This document shows, in pieces, positions 1 through 11,309 of a DNA stretch of 64,000 nucleotides. Numbering within the stretch: the stretch's first letter is position 1; every line of letters starts with the position of its first letter. The notes below the pieces were generated by a model that was not told the origin of the DNA, did not search any database, and saw only the letters and a list, made by a program, of their open reading frames with translations. The translations under genes and the position numbers were made by a program. Origin of the DNA: Pachypanchax playfairii (Eukaryota; Chordata; Actinopteri; Cyprinodontiformes; Aplocheilidae); assembly GCA_006937955.1 (NCBI GenBank), contig SSNP01000013.1, positions 7,456,040 to 7,520,039 of the forward strand, in the 5' to 3' direction.

Positions 1-355
1 GCCGTATTATCTCGCCTTCAGCTGATACAGAATGCGGCTGCAAGATTCTTGACAAATACGGGCCGTCGGCAGCACATCACTCCAATTTAAGCAAGACTTC
101 ACTGGCTCGGATACGTTTTAAAATTTTACTGTTTGTTTTAAAGGCCTTGAATGGCTTAGCACCGGCGTACCTTGCAGAGCTATTAACTCCTAATGTGCCA
201 GGCAGGACTCTTCGTTCAGGTGACCTCCATCTATTACAGATTCCTGGTCTACGCTGCAAAACCCGCGGTGAACGAGCTTTTTCAATCTCTGCTCCTAAAC
301 TCTGGAATGATCTCCCGCTGGATATCAGACTCTCCCCCTCCATCGTGGTATTTAA
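1..355 (+). mobile_element. LINE ORF2 C-terminal fragment (first half)
   Basis: Translation gives the typical end of a fish non-LTR retrotransposon ORF2: a segment reading RLQLIQNAAARFLT, then after a frame change ALNGLAPAYLAELLTP and later FSISAPKLWNDLPL. These phrases are characteristic of the region after the reverse transcriptase domain in L2/CR1-type LINEs. A TAA near base 90 and a frame change show decay. The reading frame stops making sense at about 355, where a TTAA-flanked insertion begins, and resumes at 1231. The element continues off the left edge. Exact clade is not assigned. Confidence 0.75.
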
Positions 356-1230
356 AGGAGCAACAAGCGATTTTTCACCGCTAGGTGTGCTGTTGAGTAC
401 AGGATTGAGACCAAAACAAAGTCTGTCATGATTGACAGTTTCTTCTACCTATCCCCGCTCTCCCTCCCAAAATATGAAAATGTTCCGGATAATTCAACAC
501 AACCACAGTCTCCATTCAGCTTGGCTGAAAGCCACAACGACGTGCCGCCACTTTTCCTCTCTCATGACACGGTGGCTGAATGTCCGTAGCAGCTAAATGT
601 CCGTAGCGGACATTTAGCCGCTACGGACATTCAGCCACTACAGCTACAAGGTAAAAGAGCAGAACTGAATGCAAGCAGTATAAAGGACAAAGTCGACAAT
701 TTTATCGCTTTCCAGAGCGAGTCATTACAGTAACACTAGATTAAAATAATGATTGTTCCTTACCTGTCCAGGAGAAGAAAAGCCAGCTCCGAGTCAAATC
801 GTAAGTTCTCTCGTTCTCTCAGTGCTCTCCATCTTGGAAAAGCAAGACCAATGTTTATCCTGGTTTTGTCCCTTGCTTTACCCGGTTTGTTTGTCATTGG
901 CCGTGGCTTCTTGGGTGATGAAATGTGTTCCCGGTCATCTTCAGGTGAACGCTTTGCTCCGCCTTCCGCCATTTCGCTTCAACAATGTGTGTCGGCTGTA
1001 CTGAGCGAAGGGAGGGCCTTCGCTCAGTACATGAAGGAGGCGGAGTTTCACATGCACGAACATGCACACGGAAGGAGACCACCTTTGTAAACAAGAGGCT
1101 CGATATCAACACAGAGAGATGGTGTGTGACCTCATGCTATGTTCCAGATGGAATTACACATCTAGAGCTTCACATTGCATATTTTGAATTCTTTCAAACT
1201 GGAAATGATGAATTTTCGCTTATTGCTCCT
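356..1230. mobile_element. TTAA-flanked DNA transposon inserted in the LINE
   Basis: The segment begins AGGAGCAA and ends TTGCTCCT, an 8-bp terminal inverted repeat, and is flanked on both sides by TTAA (352-355 and 1231-1234). Removing it and one TTAA rejoins the LINE frame as VFKSRLKTYFYS, as expected for this ORF, so both boundaries are well supported. TTAA duplication is typical of piggyBac and Kolobok superfamilies. No transposase is recognised inside, so it is probably non-autonomous. A strong palindrome lies at 572-638. Confidence 0.7.
572..638. repeat. Long imperfect palindrome (hairpin)
   Basis: The left arm GTGGCTGAATGTCCGTAGC is answered by its reverse complement ending at 638. 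An inner arm AGCTAAATGTCCG pairs with CGGACATTTAGC. Almost the whole 67 bp could fold into one hairpin. It sits inside the TTAA-flanked element and may be a subterminal repeat of that family. Confidence 0.75.
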
Positions 1231-1499
1231 TTAAGTCCCGCTTAAAGACCTACTTTTACTCCCTTGCTTTTAGTGTCTAGCCATTATAACGAGATTTTAT
1301 TTGTATTTTTTTTTACTTATTTTATTGATTTGTATCAGTTTTATTGTTTGCTGTATTTGCTATGTTTCTGCTGTTTTTGTCTTCTCCTTTAATGCTTACT
1401 AACTTTATGTGCTATCCCTGTACAGCACTTTGGTCAGCTCACATGCTGTTTTTAAATGTGCTCGATCAAATAAATGGAATGGAATGAATGGAATGGATT
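1231..1499 (+). mobile_element. LINE 3' end (second half) with GGAAT-type tail
   Basis: Reading resumes in the LINE frame (FKSRLKTYFYSLAF) and passes into an AT-rich 3' UTR. It then runs through CTGTACAGCACTTTGGTCAGC and TGTGCTCGATCAAATAAATGG, which resemble fish LINE 3' termini. The element ends in short iterated GGAATG units at about 1475-1499. Together with 1-355 this is one LINE copy interrupted by the 356-1230 transposon. Confidence 0.65.
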
Positions 1500-4400
1500 G
1501 TGGGTTGAAGATCCATAGTTTCAGCAAAAGGTATTTATTAAAGGTGGTAAAGAGAATTTTGCAGCAATTTTGTGGCAAATCATAGACCTGGTGGGGCTTG
1601 AAATAAAGTAGCCAATAGATAACAAACCCATTTCGTTATCTATTGGCTGCTAGATTGTCAATCATACTTCTGTACATACTACGTAGTTTGCTTAGGTCTC
1701 AGTACTACTGCACACGGAAGTGGAGCGGAACCGAGGCCGCTTCCATTTGGCGCCTTTGTTAACCTATATATAGTTCACACCAGACATGGAGCACTGTGAA
1801 GTGATCATTTTGGCGTCTGGTCTATTTTTTGCGCGAGCGTTCTGCGTCAATTCTGGCAGGAAATAACACCAAGACACACGAGACAATCTAGTCAAAATTA
1901 ATAGGAATTCTTCAAAATAAAATATCGCGATAAACTAATGCAATCATAATTGTGTATCTAAACAGTCTATAGAGATGAAAATAAACACAACATACACACC
2001 TACACAAACACACACACAGCGCAACAGAGTGTGCTGACTATGTTGAGGGGGGTGGGGGTTTTTTGGGTGTCAAAACAAACGGGTAAAGAGTGTGAAAAAG
2101 AGTTAAAGACAAGATGAACGATGTCAAATTAAAAACAGGAGTAACTAAAACAAGCTCTCTTCAATTGTTTCACCCGTGGTGAAAAAATGAACAGATGAGT
2201 AGAAACTCTTGTGGACCGGCACGGAGAAAGACATGTCTGATGTGAACAGGGGAAAAGCTGCGCAGTGTGCAGCATCAGGCTTCAGTGATCCACACTAGCT
2301 AGCATTTCAGCACTAGCAGCACTTGTACTGACAATAAACAGCCTTTTACCATTGATGACTCTGAGATGTTTGAAGAAACAACGTTGTAGTAGTTCCACAA
2401 AAAACTCCAGCGATGCCGATAGTAAACAAAACTACACAATTCACGATTCACAAAGGCGTTTCTTCCTTTGAGGGAAGAGGAGGAAGAGGGAGGGGGGGCT
2501 ACAATGCATGTGTACTATCCGAAAAACGACAAACAGCCGCTGAGCTTCTCATTCAGGGAAAAATCCTCTTTATCACCTTTAAGAGCTTGTACAAGGGGAT
2601 AAATGAACAGATACACAGTAAGTACAGTAAGTACACTGGTACAAAATGGTAGTGACATGATAAAATATGGTAAAATTTGGGAAAAAAACATTCATATCTG
2701 GGTTTGAAATGGCAACGCCAAGCTAGATGCTAATAACTGGTTACAACAAAGGGGGGAAACATAATAAGAGTGTAGACTGTGAACCTGGCAAATCAAATTT
2801 CAACCTGTCAAAAATGAAGCAGGATTGAACCAGATCAAGTTGAACTGTGCAGCTTCAGGTAATATTGTTCTTTCACAATGATTCTATATGATAGTGGCAT
2901 GGCATGTTACAAAGAATAGTGTCAGTTATCTGCAATCAAGTGATGCTGCTTACTGTGAACAAACAAACAAATCTAGGCAGAAACATACCACTATGAGGGG
3001 CGGGGCTTCATAGGGGGGTTGGGAGAATGGTATGCGCCCGGCCCGGACATCAGAGGGGCCCAGCTCAGAGGTATGATGTGAGAGATGGGTCTCTTCCATA
3101 ACTGTCCCAAACTGGTGAAGTCAGGCTAGAACATGGGCCCTTTTTGCAACTTACACCCAGAACAGCAAAGAGTCTGAGTTTGGTTTAAAGAACTGCGTGA
3201 AATGCCAATTCATGCAGGGTTTATATAGTTAACCCAGTCAGGTTTGAGTCATGGTTGCTAAATGCTTTACAAGAAAGACAGACTTAAGTGATGTAAAATA
3301 TTGAATAAAACATTGTTCTGCATGACTGGCTTAATTTTCACTCTCACACTTGGCTTTATGATGCGCAAATTTACAAGTTAATCGCCGATATTGTATCCAA
3401 GTGCATTGTGGGTAAAAGTTGTCACCTAAGGGCCAGGTTATTTGCTCCGCCCCTGCCCGGCTCCGATTTGTTCCGCTAATGTCCACTATGTATTCCACTA
3501 GTTAACCCCCACATCAGGCCATCAATGAACCTTTCTCTCTCTTTGTTTTTGAGTCTTCACTCCAAATGGAATGATGAAATGTTGCCTCTAACAACCACAA
3601 ATACAAAGACCCTGCATTCATTCTGTCAGGCCTATTTTTCAAAAGGAGATGGCAACCCACTGATTTGTCTTTTCTAATATGCAAAGTCTCTAACGATGAC
3701 CTTAAGGAGCCAGTCAAGCCTGGTCCAATTCCCAATCTTGCACATAATCTTGCTTTGTTAAAACCTCTTGGCTTCACATTGTACCACACTGAAAAATGTC
3801 TTAAACTACAAAATGAAGACTGTGAAGAAGCAGACTCTACGTCTTTTAACTCTAACTAACTGTTTAAACCAATACTGAGGCAGAATTTAACTGTATCCAT
3901 TCAAAATAACACCAACTGACTTAACTTGATTTGATCTGATCAACACGTTTCATATATTCAAATGACAACCACATTGGAATCTATTGACAATAAAAAAATA
4001 AGTTGTCAACTAATTTTTCTTTTTTTGACTGTACAGAAATAGCCTGTCTTAAACTGTGGTCCCTTAAATGGGACTTAAACCAGGAACCTATTTATGCCTT
4101 CTGCCTATTTATGTTGCATATATATTATTTGCTCCTGGTTTGAGGTATTAATGCAGCAGCTTGGTCACAACAAACCAGTTTAACAACACAACACGTTTCA
4201 ACATTGTGTGAATGAAAATAAATCTCTTAGTTAAATTAGATGCAAATACTATTTTTCCTTTTCCTGGTGCTACTTGTCATCATTCCTTTTTTGACATGTG
4301 AATTTGTTTTAGAGTTTCACCAAACAGCACTAATACTTTTGAAAAATTGTTGAACTTTTTACAATGATTAACAAGTCAGCGTTTTTAATTGAAAGTTTTC

Positions 4401-4661
4401 AGATTGGGGTGGTTAGTTAATTTGGTAGATCGTCATGTTGTATAAACTGGAAACAGGTTTATCTCAATCTTTTTAAACCATTTAGTAAATCAAATCTGTA
4501 ACAAGATTATTTAATTTAAAAGGCCAAACAACAAGGATTGGATTTGCAGAGAATTTTGGCTCAACGTGATCTTGTTAATTAGTATTTCTTACACAGTCGC
4601 TGTAAACTTTTGCATCCATCACCTTCATGCAAATTAAAGTGGCTCAGTGGCTCTAAAAACA
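1500..4661. other. Intergenic stretch without recognised genes
   Basis: No frame shows domain structure or spliceable exons. A 14-bp stem hairpin (AGCCAATAGATAAC and its complement) occupies 1610-1648. A GGGGGGTGGGGG run lies near 2045. The rest is AT-rich unique-looking sequence with short open frames that show no protein-like composition. Confidence 0.5.
1610..1648. repeat. Hairpin with a perfect 14-bp stem
   Basis: AGCCAATAGATAAC at 1610-1623 is followed after an 11-base loop by its exact reverse complement at 1635-1648. It could be a MITE remnant; function unknown. Confidence 0.6.
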
Positions 4662-4890
4662 TAGGTAACACTTCCTTTTACAGTCTGCTAATTACTAAGA
4701 AATTACCTGGTACTTATATGGTAAATCTTGTGTGTTAATGGTAATTACTATGTGTATTAAGTAGGTTATTACAGAGAAAGTACAGCAAAAATTACTCAGC
4801 ACTTACCTGATACATATATGGAAAATTATAGCATATATGAGGAAAAAACCACATGTAATAAGGAGGTAAATACAGAGAAAGTATTCTGCT
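4662..4890. repeat. Dispersed repeat module, degenerate tandem units of about 105 bp
   Basis: The module starts GGTAACACTTCCTTTTACAG. It contains two degenerate units, each with a 'TTAC..GGTA/GATAC..TATATGG' segment and a 'TTACAGAGAAAGTA'-like end. The first about 105 bp recur in inverted orientation at 19497-19606, so this is a mobile or formerly mobile repeat. No coding capacity. Confidence 0.6.
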
Positions 4891-5089
4891 GCATTTACTA
4901 AGAAAAACCTCCACTATTACCCACCAACTCAATTAGGTTGTGACCAGTTTAGATTTGTAATAACTAAAATTAAAATAGTACCTTCCAATAAATTACTTTT
5001 TCTTACATGTCCTTCAGTTTTTTTAAGCATTTACCTTGTACTTACCCGTAACAACCCCCTACATCTGCCAGAACAGTTTTCTTATAGGA

Positions 5090-5757
5090 GGACCTCAGGG
5101 CTGCAGAGAACGTTCATGTTTTTAAGAGCAGGCTCAAGACCTACCTTTTTACCCTAGCTTTTAACTAATTATTATTTATTATTACGCTTTTTAACTGATT
5201 AGCATATTTTACCAGATGTATTTTTTAGTTTAGCTTTTAACTGTTTTTATTAATCTGCTTTGCATTTTTATCTTGATTCTATCTTATCATTGTTTTGCAC
5301 TCATTGTTTTATACTTTATACACTTTATGTTTTACAAATTTTACACTTTTTTTTTTTTTTTTGCCAGTGTTTCCTCTCCGGGACCCCTCTGTGTCGGGGG
5401 CGGTGGTCGGCTGTGGCTGCCGGGGTGCCTCCCAGGTAAGGCCTGGGTGGAGGTGGGGGTACCAGCCCTCCCTACTCTGGGCGCACGGGGTCGGTGCCTT
5501 GGCAGCTGCTGCTGATCTGCTGCTACCGATGCAGATGGCTCCTATGATGGCATTTCCTGGCTCATCTGTGCTCAGCCCGCTGTTTTTGTAGCTTTTAAGT
5601 GTGTGTGTGTGTGTGTGTATGGTCGATGGGTTGGGTTGGGATGGGGGTTTTACTTTTTTAAGTAAAGGGGGGGATTGGGGGGTTGTGGGGTCATTTTAAA
5701 TCTGTAAAGCACTTTGATAAACTTTGTTTGAAAAGCGCTTTATAAAATAAAGTTTTG
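5090..5757 (+). mobile_element. 5'-truncated LINE tail with target-site duplication
   Basis: The sequence opens with a fragment of a LINE ORF2 C-terminus (about 5090-5160, including TTTTTAAGAGCAGGCTCAAG). A long AT-rich then GC-rich 3' UTR follows. It ends CTGTAAAGCACTTTGATAA ... AAAGCGCTTTATAAAATAAAG, a typical fish LINE 3' end. TTATAGGA occurs directly before (5082-5089) and after (5758-5765), consistent with an 8-bp target-site duplication. The GC-rich 5365-5590 stretch and a GT run near 5600 lie inside. Confidence 0.65.
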
Positions 5758-5812
5758 TTATAGGATCCTGGTACCGCTTAAATACTGGGTATGTTCTTGC
5801 TGGAGTTTTGAA

Positions 5813-6140
5813 TATTTACTTAGTAAGTAAGTTGAAACTGGACTGTAAAAGGAAGTCTGGTTTGTTTCCATGGTGTTACCAGGTTCTTACCATATAATTC
5901 CTAATACATTGTTCATTTTTCCAAGTAACCAATAGACACTTTTACCATCTTATCTTCTGCAGTGTTGCTAAGTAAAACATGACATTTTACTTAGTAAGCA
6001 GAAACTGGACTGTAAAAGGAAGTCTGGTTTGTTTCCATGGTGTTACCATTTTCTTACCATATAATTTCTAATACATTGTAACAGACACTTTAACTATCTT
6101 ATCATCTGCTATGTTGAAAAGGGAATGATCTTGTAATGTT
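5813..6140. repeat. Direct duplication of a unit of about 165 bp
   Basis: Two successive units each contain TTACTTAGTAAG, then GGACTGTAAAAGGAAGTCTG, TTTCCATGGTGTTACCA and CTTACCATATAAT. The motif GGACTGTAAAAGGAAG also ends the modules at 4662 and 19606. These units probably belong to the same repeat family, into which the LINE at 5090 inserted. Confidence 0.6.
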
Positions 6141-6682
6141 TCAGGCATAGAGTAGGTGCAGAGTGAACTGTCAGCAGGAACACAGGATCTTTGTAACCGG
6201 AACTCGTGCTGTTCTGCAGTGGGGAATGGGGGGAAACACAAGTGAGTTTTATCAGTGATATTGTAAACAAAGTTCAGTGTTAACATAGTACTTATGAAGT
6301 ACTTACAGCCGGACATAATGATCACAACTGATGGACTATGGTGTGGTATTCCAACTCATTTATTCACAGTTAACCACAGACACACCGTAAGAGCTGAAAT
6401 CATAAGATAAAACATAAAATCATTCACTTCCTACAACCAATTTTCAGCCTTTGCTAACTACACTATAAAAAGGAGAGAGGAAGTGCTAGCATCAGCATGC
6501 TAGCTTCCTCCAAAACTTGTTACCATACAAGAAATAAATTTTAAAATGATCTAAAATGTAAACAACAGATACAATCCACAAACATACCTGTTCGCCTTTC
6601 AGCTAGATGTTAAATAAAAGATGGATGGAAAATGATAATGTTCTGATCAGCTATCTTCTGGGAAACAGTAGCATTTCAACCT
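6141..6682. other. Intergenic stretch, no recognised gene
   Basis: No coding or transposon signature was recognised. A small hairpin built on GCTAGCATCAGCATGCTAGC lies near 6485-6510. Confidence 0.4.
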
Positions 6683-6790
6683 TCTTCTTCTTCTTCTTGT
6701 CTCTTGGTGGATGCCATCTAACTTTTAGGTGCATTTACGCCACCTACAGTACTGGAGGGTGGGCAGGAATATTAAAGCAGACAAAAAAAA
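6683..6790. repeat. Dispersed repeat (CTT run plus CGCCACCTAC motif)
   Basis: A CTTCTTCTTCTTCTT run is followed by GGTGCATTTACGCCACCTAC and CTGGAG. A related segment occurs at 58236-58330 with CTTCTTCTTCTTC and GCATTACCGCCACCTAC. Sharing between distant loci marks it as a dispersed fish repeat. Family not assigned. Confidence 0.5.
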
Positions 6791-7092
6791 TTATTCTCTT
6801 CCATAAACCACTTCGAAGCAATCTCTAACTTATATTTCCACATTAACTCTGTAAAAGCAGGCAGATGTGCAGGATGAAGCCCACACAGCTGCAGCACAGA
6901 TGGCACTCCTCTCAGCGCAACCCAGATGTAGACATCCCTCTGGTGGAATTGCATCTGACTTTAGGAGGCGTAAGACTCCGATAGTCGCTGTCTTGAAACA
7001 GCATAAACTCACCTGTGACCACCATAACAAATGTACAGTACATCAATTTTACAAATGTTGTCAGCAGTCACATATATTTGTCGCTGCAGCAA

Positions 7093-7723
7093 TCAAACAG
7101 GACACAAGGGACTTGAAACAGGCCCATGTGATCCAGATGGAGAGGCAAACACAGCCAGGGATACAGGCTGGTTCATGTGACAGGCTGAAAGTCTCTTTGG
7201 CAAGAAGGATGGGTTGGGCCACACGGGAACCCCAGAACCATCCGAATTGTACGACAAACAGTCGTCAGTGGCTGATATGGCGTGGAGCTCATCTACTCGC
7301 TTTGCTGAAGGGACTGTAAGGAAAAAGGCAGTCTTGATCAACAGAAACTGAAGCTCGGCACCTTCGACTGGTTCAAAAGGCGGGGAGCATAAGCCTTTAA
7401 GAACTAGCAGGGGGTCCCAAGAAGGCAATCGTGCAAGCCTCGGCGGACGCAAGTGAGGAGCTCCTTTCATGAAGCAACACACCAATGAATGTGAGCCCAT
7501 ATACCTTAAGAGTAGAGACAGAGAGACCTTTCTGTAGTAGCTGTTGTAGATAAGCAATAGTGGAACCGGACAGCACTCTGTGTCCACCTTTGACTCTACA
7601 CCACCTGACAAACAGTTTCCATCTGTTGTTATACAACAGCTTGGTAGACAGCGCTCTGGACAAGGGTGCCAAATGCTCCCTTGTAGTTGTGAGAGGAAAT
7701 CTTTCCTCTGAGGGAGAGCTCAC
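7093..7723 (-). pseudogene. DIRS tyrosine recombinase, decayed
   Basis: Two overlapping frames carry it. One (7723-7397) has the N-terminal core-binding part, with NNRWKLFVRWC and TIAYLQQLLQKGLSVSTLKVY. The other (to 7093) continues with FVCCFMKGAPHLRP-like sequence and SAKRVDELHAIS, where the arginine fits the first catalytic residue of the RHRY set in tyrosine recombinases. It ends WPNPSFLPKRLSACHMNQP, a usual DIRS phrase. At least one frameshift separates the halves. It would have integrated the circular cDNA; this copy cannot. Confidence 0.7.
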
Positions 7724-8131
7724 GAGTCACAAGTCTGTAAATTTTGGGGAACCAGATCCTCTCCGGCCAGAACGGAGCAACCAGCAGCACTCTGTGATTG
7801 CTCTTCTTGATCCTGTGAAGTATCAGCATTAATAATGGAAGGAGGAAATGGGTGTGCCAGAGCATCTTGCCCTAATGGACTCTCTGAGAGAGAACCACTG
7901 GGGGGACTGCGTCATGGTGTTTGAAGCGAAGAGGTCCACCTCTGCCATGCCATACCTCTGCCAGATCCTTTCGACAACAGTCGGGTTCCAACGGCATTCT
8001 CCCAGTGGTGGTTTCTGTCTGGAAAGTAGATCCGAGGCAGAGTTCTGTACGCCAGGCAGATGAGCTGCTTTCACACTCTGGAGGTGGGGTAAAGCCCACA
8101 GGCGGAGCTTCCAAGCCTCCATCAGTGAGTG

Positions 8132-8427
8132 CATGGGCCTTGTTTTTACCCCATGTTTTTGAGAGGGGTTTATACCCCATGTTTTGCTGAACAAAACAAA
8201 GTAAAAGTGGAAATTCGCTAGTTTCTTATAAAAATCCTCTGCCAGTGAGTCACTGGCAGAGGCAAATATATCATGAAATATGCAGTCAGAAATGCTTCAA
8301 AAATTGCCTCCAGCCATCTGTAAGTCGTTGGCTTCTGGGGGCCGCTTAAAGCCCCCGGCCGCTAGTGCTTCAGCCCTTCGGGCCTCGCATTGACCCCCCT
8401 ATTATATCATATCAAACAAGGCCCTTG
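8132..8427. mobile_element. hAT-like MITE with perfect 8-bp target duplication
   Basis: A 296-bp insertion in the RNase H region is bounded by CATGGGCCTTGTTT and, inverted, CAAGGGCCTTGTTT. AGTGAGTG lies immediately outside each end (8124-8131 and 8428-8435). An 8-bp duplication with CA-starting inverted termini points to the hAT superfamily. The protein reading on either side (GGTRSIHSL and HSLMEAWK) overlaps exactly by the duplication. A perfect palindrome lies at 8236-8262. Confidence 0.75.
8236..8262. repeat. 27-bp perfect palindrome
   Basis: CCTCTGCCAGTGA, one central G, then the exact reverse complement of the first 13 bases. It lies near the middle of the MITE. Confidence 0.8.
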
Positions 8428-9064
8428 AGTGAGTGAATGGACCTAGTGCCTCCCTGGTGATTGATGTGGAAGACTATCGATGTATTGTCCGACCGAACAA
8501 GGACATGTTTCTCTTCCAGGGCAGACAGGAAATGCTTGAGAGTTAGTGGAACTGCATGAAGCTCCAGGACATATATGTGCAGATGTGTTTCCTGGGGGCT
8601 CCAAACACCTCTGACCATTCGACCACAACTTCCTGACTGGAGGGAGGGGAGCTTAAATGGACCCCCTCCCCCCCGCAGATGAAGTCCCTGTTCCCCTAGG
8701 GCTCAAGGTAGGTCAGGCACTGATTGGAAAGTCAAACAAGTCTGTGCTGGTGCTGTTTGGGTTGGAGGCCCAGATTGTTCACCCAAATCTGTAGGGGCGC
8801 AAAGACAGAAGCCCTAAAGGTAACACCAAGGACATTGCTGTGAGTTTGCAACTGGAAAAGCCGACCGTAGGGCAGCCCTACACGCTGTAGGACCTGAGAG
8901 ACCAGATAACCATATCCTCTACTCTCTGTGGAGATGGGGAGGCAGTCATTGTTAAGGAGTCGAGAGCAATCCTGATGAGGTGGTTTGGTATCAGGGAACT
9001 CTTTGCAAAATTCACTGCAAAGTTCACTGTGAGTTCACTGTGAGACCTAACTAAAACACATGGT

Positions 9065-9400
9065 TTAGCAGGACGGACGTTTCATTCTGTGCCTGCTCCA
9101 GAGATGGAGCACACCCCAGCCAGTCGTCCAGGTAGGGAAGGATCTGCAGTCCCCGGAGCCTACAGGGGTGCTAGTGCTGCAGCCACACACCTGGTGAAGG
9201 TGCAAGGGTCGAGAGAGAGACCAAAAGGAAGGACTCTGAATTGATAGGCCTGACCCTTGAAGGCAAAGCGTAGAAATTGCCTGTAGCTCGGTTACTGGCA
9301 TATGGAAATGTGCGTCCTGTAAGTCGACACATGTGAACCAATCCTCCCGTGAGATTGTGTGGGGGACATCTACTGTCCAAAGCATGTGGAATTGCAGCAC
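9065..9400 (-). pseudogene. DIRS reverse transcriptase fragment
   Basis: The minus strand reads EDWFTCVDLQDAHFHMPV, matching the first conserved aspartate region of DIRS reverse transcriptases (WFTSIDLKDAYFH type). In another frame at 9123-9134 the catalytic YLDD box is intact, followed by DWLGCAPSLEQAQ. The two motifs are now in different frames, so the domain is broken by at least one indel. Confidence 0.75.
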
Positions 9401-9964
9401 CTTGAGATACTAGTTCAGATGTCTGAGGTCAAGGATGGGGGGAAACCCGCCATCCATCTTTGGGACAAGGAAGTAATTTGAATAGAACCCATTGAACCGG
9501 TCTGGACCGGGAACAGGCTCTATCGCTCCTCTTCTTAAAAGCTCCAATATCTTCTGTCTTAGAGCTGCAGACCTCACTGGGTTGGAAACTCATTTTCATC
9601 ACATTGAACTGTGGGGGACGGCGCTTGAACTGGATACTGTAACTGCCGGACAAAGGTAAGATCACCTATGGGTCCAAAGTTAAGATCTCCCAGTGCTTGA
9701 GATGGACTGGAGAAAAACAGCTGGGGGCCTGATGTTAGGAGTCAGGCCTGACCGCCCCAGCCATGGCTGCTGAAAGCCCTAGAGGAGCAATTGTTTGAAA
9801 CATGTCGGGGCCTCCGGCAGGCTCTCGAAGGGCAGGTTGCTGGGTGTACTGGCTCCCCCAGTGGGGAGACGTGCTCTCCTAACAAAAACTGCTGCCGAGA
9901 TTTATTTGCCTCGAAGCACACTCTAGAGTTTGTTGAGCCACAGGTCCAAACACTTGGCCCGGGA

Positions 9965-10783
9965 TCACAGGCAGTGTGAGGAGCGTACCCCTGTAGGGTT
10001 CTGACAGGGAGGACTGTGCCAACCACACCTGACGTTTACCAAGCTAACAAACTCCCTGGACATATAAGCAAATGTCTGGAGACAGGTGTCATTCAGGTTT
10101 TGAGTGTCTTCATCAACTCTGGCCTCCTTCAGAGACTGAGAGAAGGCTGAAGCTAGATGTAAAAAGGAGTTGCCCAGGCGAGCAATGCGAGCTGCTATAT
10201 TGTAGCTCTTGTTAAGTAGGTCATCTGTGACCCTGCACTGGGGGCATGGGCAGCAAGCATCTGGACAAGTGGCGTTAGCTGGAGCCACCACCAGGTTAGC
10301 AATGACGCTCTCAACTGAGGGAGTGCGGTCCAAGCCATAGCTAGCTGCATCTTGCATAGAGCTAAGAACTCTGCAGTCCTGGGAGAGATCACTGGATGAC
10401 TTGGGGTCAGACCAACATTTGTGAAGCTCTCCAATGTGAGGAAGTGGGATTGGCACATTAAACACTGGCCCATGGTTGACTTTAAAAAAGGCATCGGAAG
10501 GAGCGGTCTCTGCGGGTGGATTATAAACCCCAAGACGGGATAAGGCCAGGTGACAGCCTGCTAAAATGGGGAATATTCCTAGTCCACCTTCCAACAGGGA
10601 CTCCTGTGCTGACATGTGAGAGCCCACTACAGAGGGGGCTGGGGAGCACTCTGTAGCCTCTTGGTCCCCCACATAGCTGGAGTCTTCACCCCTAAACAAG
10701 GAATCAGAGGCAGCGATGGAGATCTTGTCACTTACCTGTACAGCTGTGCTGGAGGGGTGGAGTCGGTCAGTGTGTCCAGTCAC
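9965..10783 (-). pseudogene. DIRS Gag-like protein, copy A
   Basis: A 272-residue frame lies directly upstream of the reverse transcriptase on the same strand. It has serine-rich N-terminal sequence. Its second half (SYNIAARIARLGNSFLHLAS, ASAFSQSLKEARVDEDTQ) resembles the helical part of fish DIRS Gag proteins. Assignment rests on position and composition more than on a strict motif. The start may lie upstream, and the end runs into a shifted frame near 9965. Confidence 0.5.
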
Positions 10784-11309
10784 AGTGGGATGGAGAGTTA
10801 CAGGGTCAGGAGGTCAAAGACTCAGAAGTATAGACTTCATCTCAGCAAAGTCAGATGCTAAAGCATTGACCTTTGTGGACAAACCATGCTCACAGTTAGC
10901 CTTCTTAGTCTTAGTCTTAGCCTATAGCAGGGTACAAACAGTAATTTCACAAAAGAGTGAAAAGCAGAGTGTCTAACATCTATTTCACTTTAAGATGAGA
11001 CTCTGTGGTCGTCTCTCACAACAGGAAAGTATTTTTGAATAGTGAAACAGCTAACATCTGTTTTAGAATTGCTTCTTTCTTCCTTCTAGGCCGCTGTGCT
11101 TTATCTATTTGAAACAACACAACGTGTAACGCGTGCCTTCATATAAATAATCACTGGAGGCTTCAAGGGCCAAAAATGCCAGGCCCGTTTTTTGGTCCCA
11201 GACACAGCTTATGTAACCACTCCCCCACAGGTGAGGAAAAAGGCGGCAGGAAGAAAGCTGTGATAACAGTGGGAGTCCACCACTTTAGGAAAAAAAACTG
11301 GGTTGGGCT

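Larger units (their letters stand above)
7872..8618 (-). pseudogene. DIRS RNase H domain, interrupted by a MITE
   Basis: The part at 8618-8428 reads LHIYVLELHAVPLTLKHF, then VLVRSDNTSIVFHINHQGG, including an RNase H aspartate (SDNT). After the MITE at 8132-8427 it resumes HSLMEAWKLRLWALPHL and continues HLPGVQNSASDLLSRQKPP and AEVDLFASNT. These are standard DIRS RNase H and post-RNase H phrases. Frameshifts near 8060 add to the insertion. Removing the MITE and one copy of its 8-bp duplication rejoins the domain. Confidence 0.75.
7093..10783 (-). mobile_element. DIRS-type tyrosine-recombinase retrotransposon, copy A (decayed)
   Basis: Read on the minus strand, the order is Gag-like (10783-9965), reverse transcriptase (about 9400-9065), RNase H (8618-8428 and 8131-about 7900) and tyrosine recombinase (7723-7093), which is the DIRS order. 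Each part translates to recognisable fish DIRS phrases, but frames shift and stop repeatedly, so the copy is dead. A hAT-type MITE at 8132-8427 interrupts the RNase H. Terminal repeats and internal complementary region were not located. The 5' flank to about 10976 may also belong to it. Confidence 0.75.

Noticed and set aside
749..1245. Overlapping open frames of 70-113 codons on both strands
   Set aside because: They lie inside the TTAA transposon, overlap one another, and show no domain or codon pattern.
5273..5591. Open frames of 80-98 codons with a hydrophobic start
   Set aside because: They fall in the 3' UTR of the LINE fragment bounded by TTATAGGA duplications.
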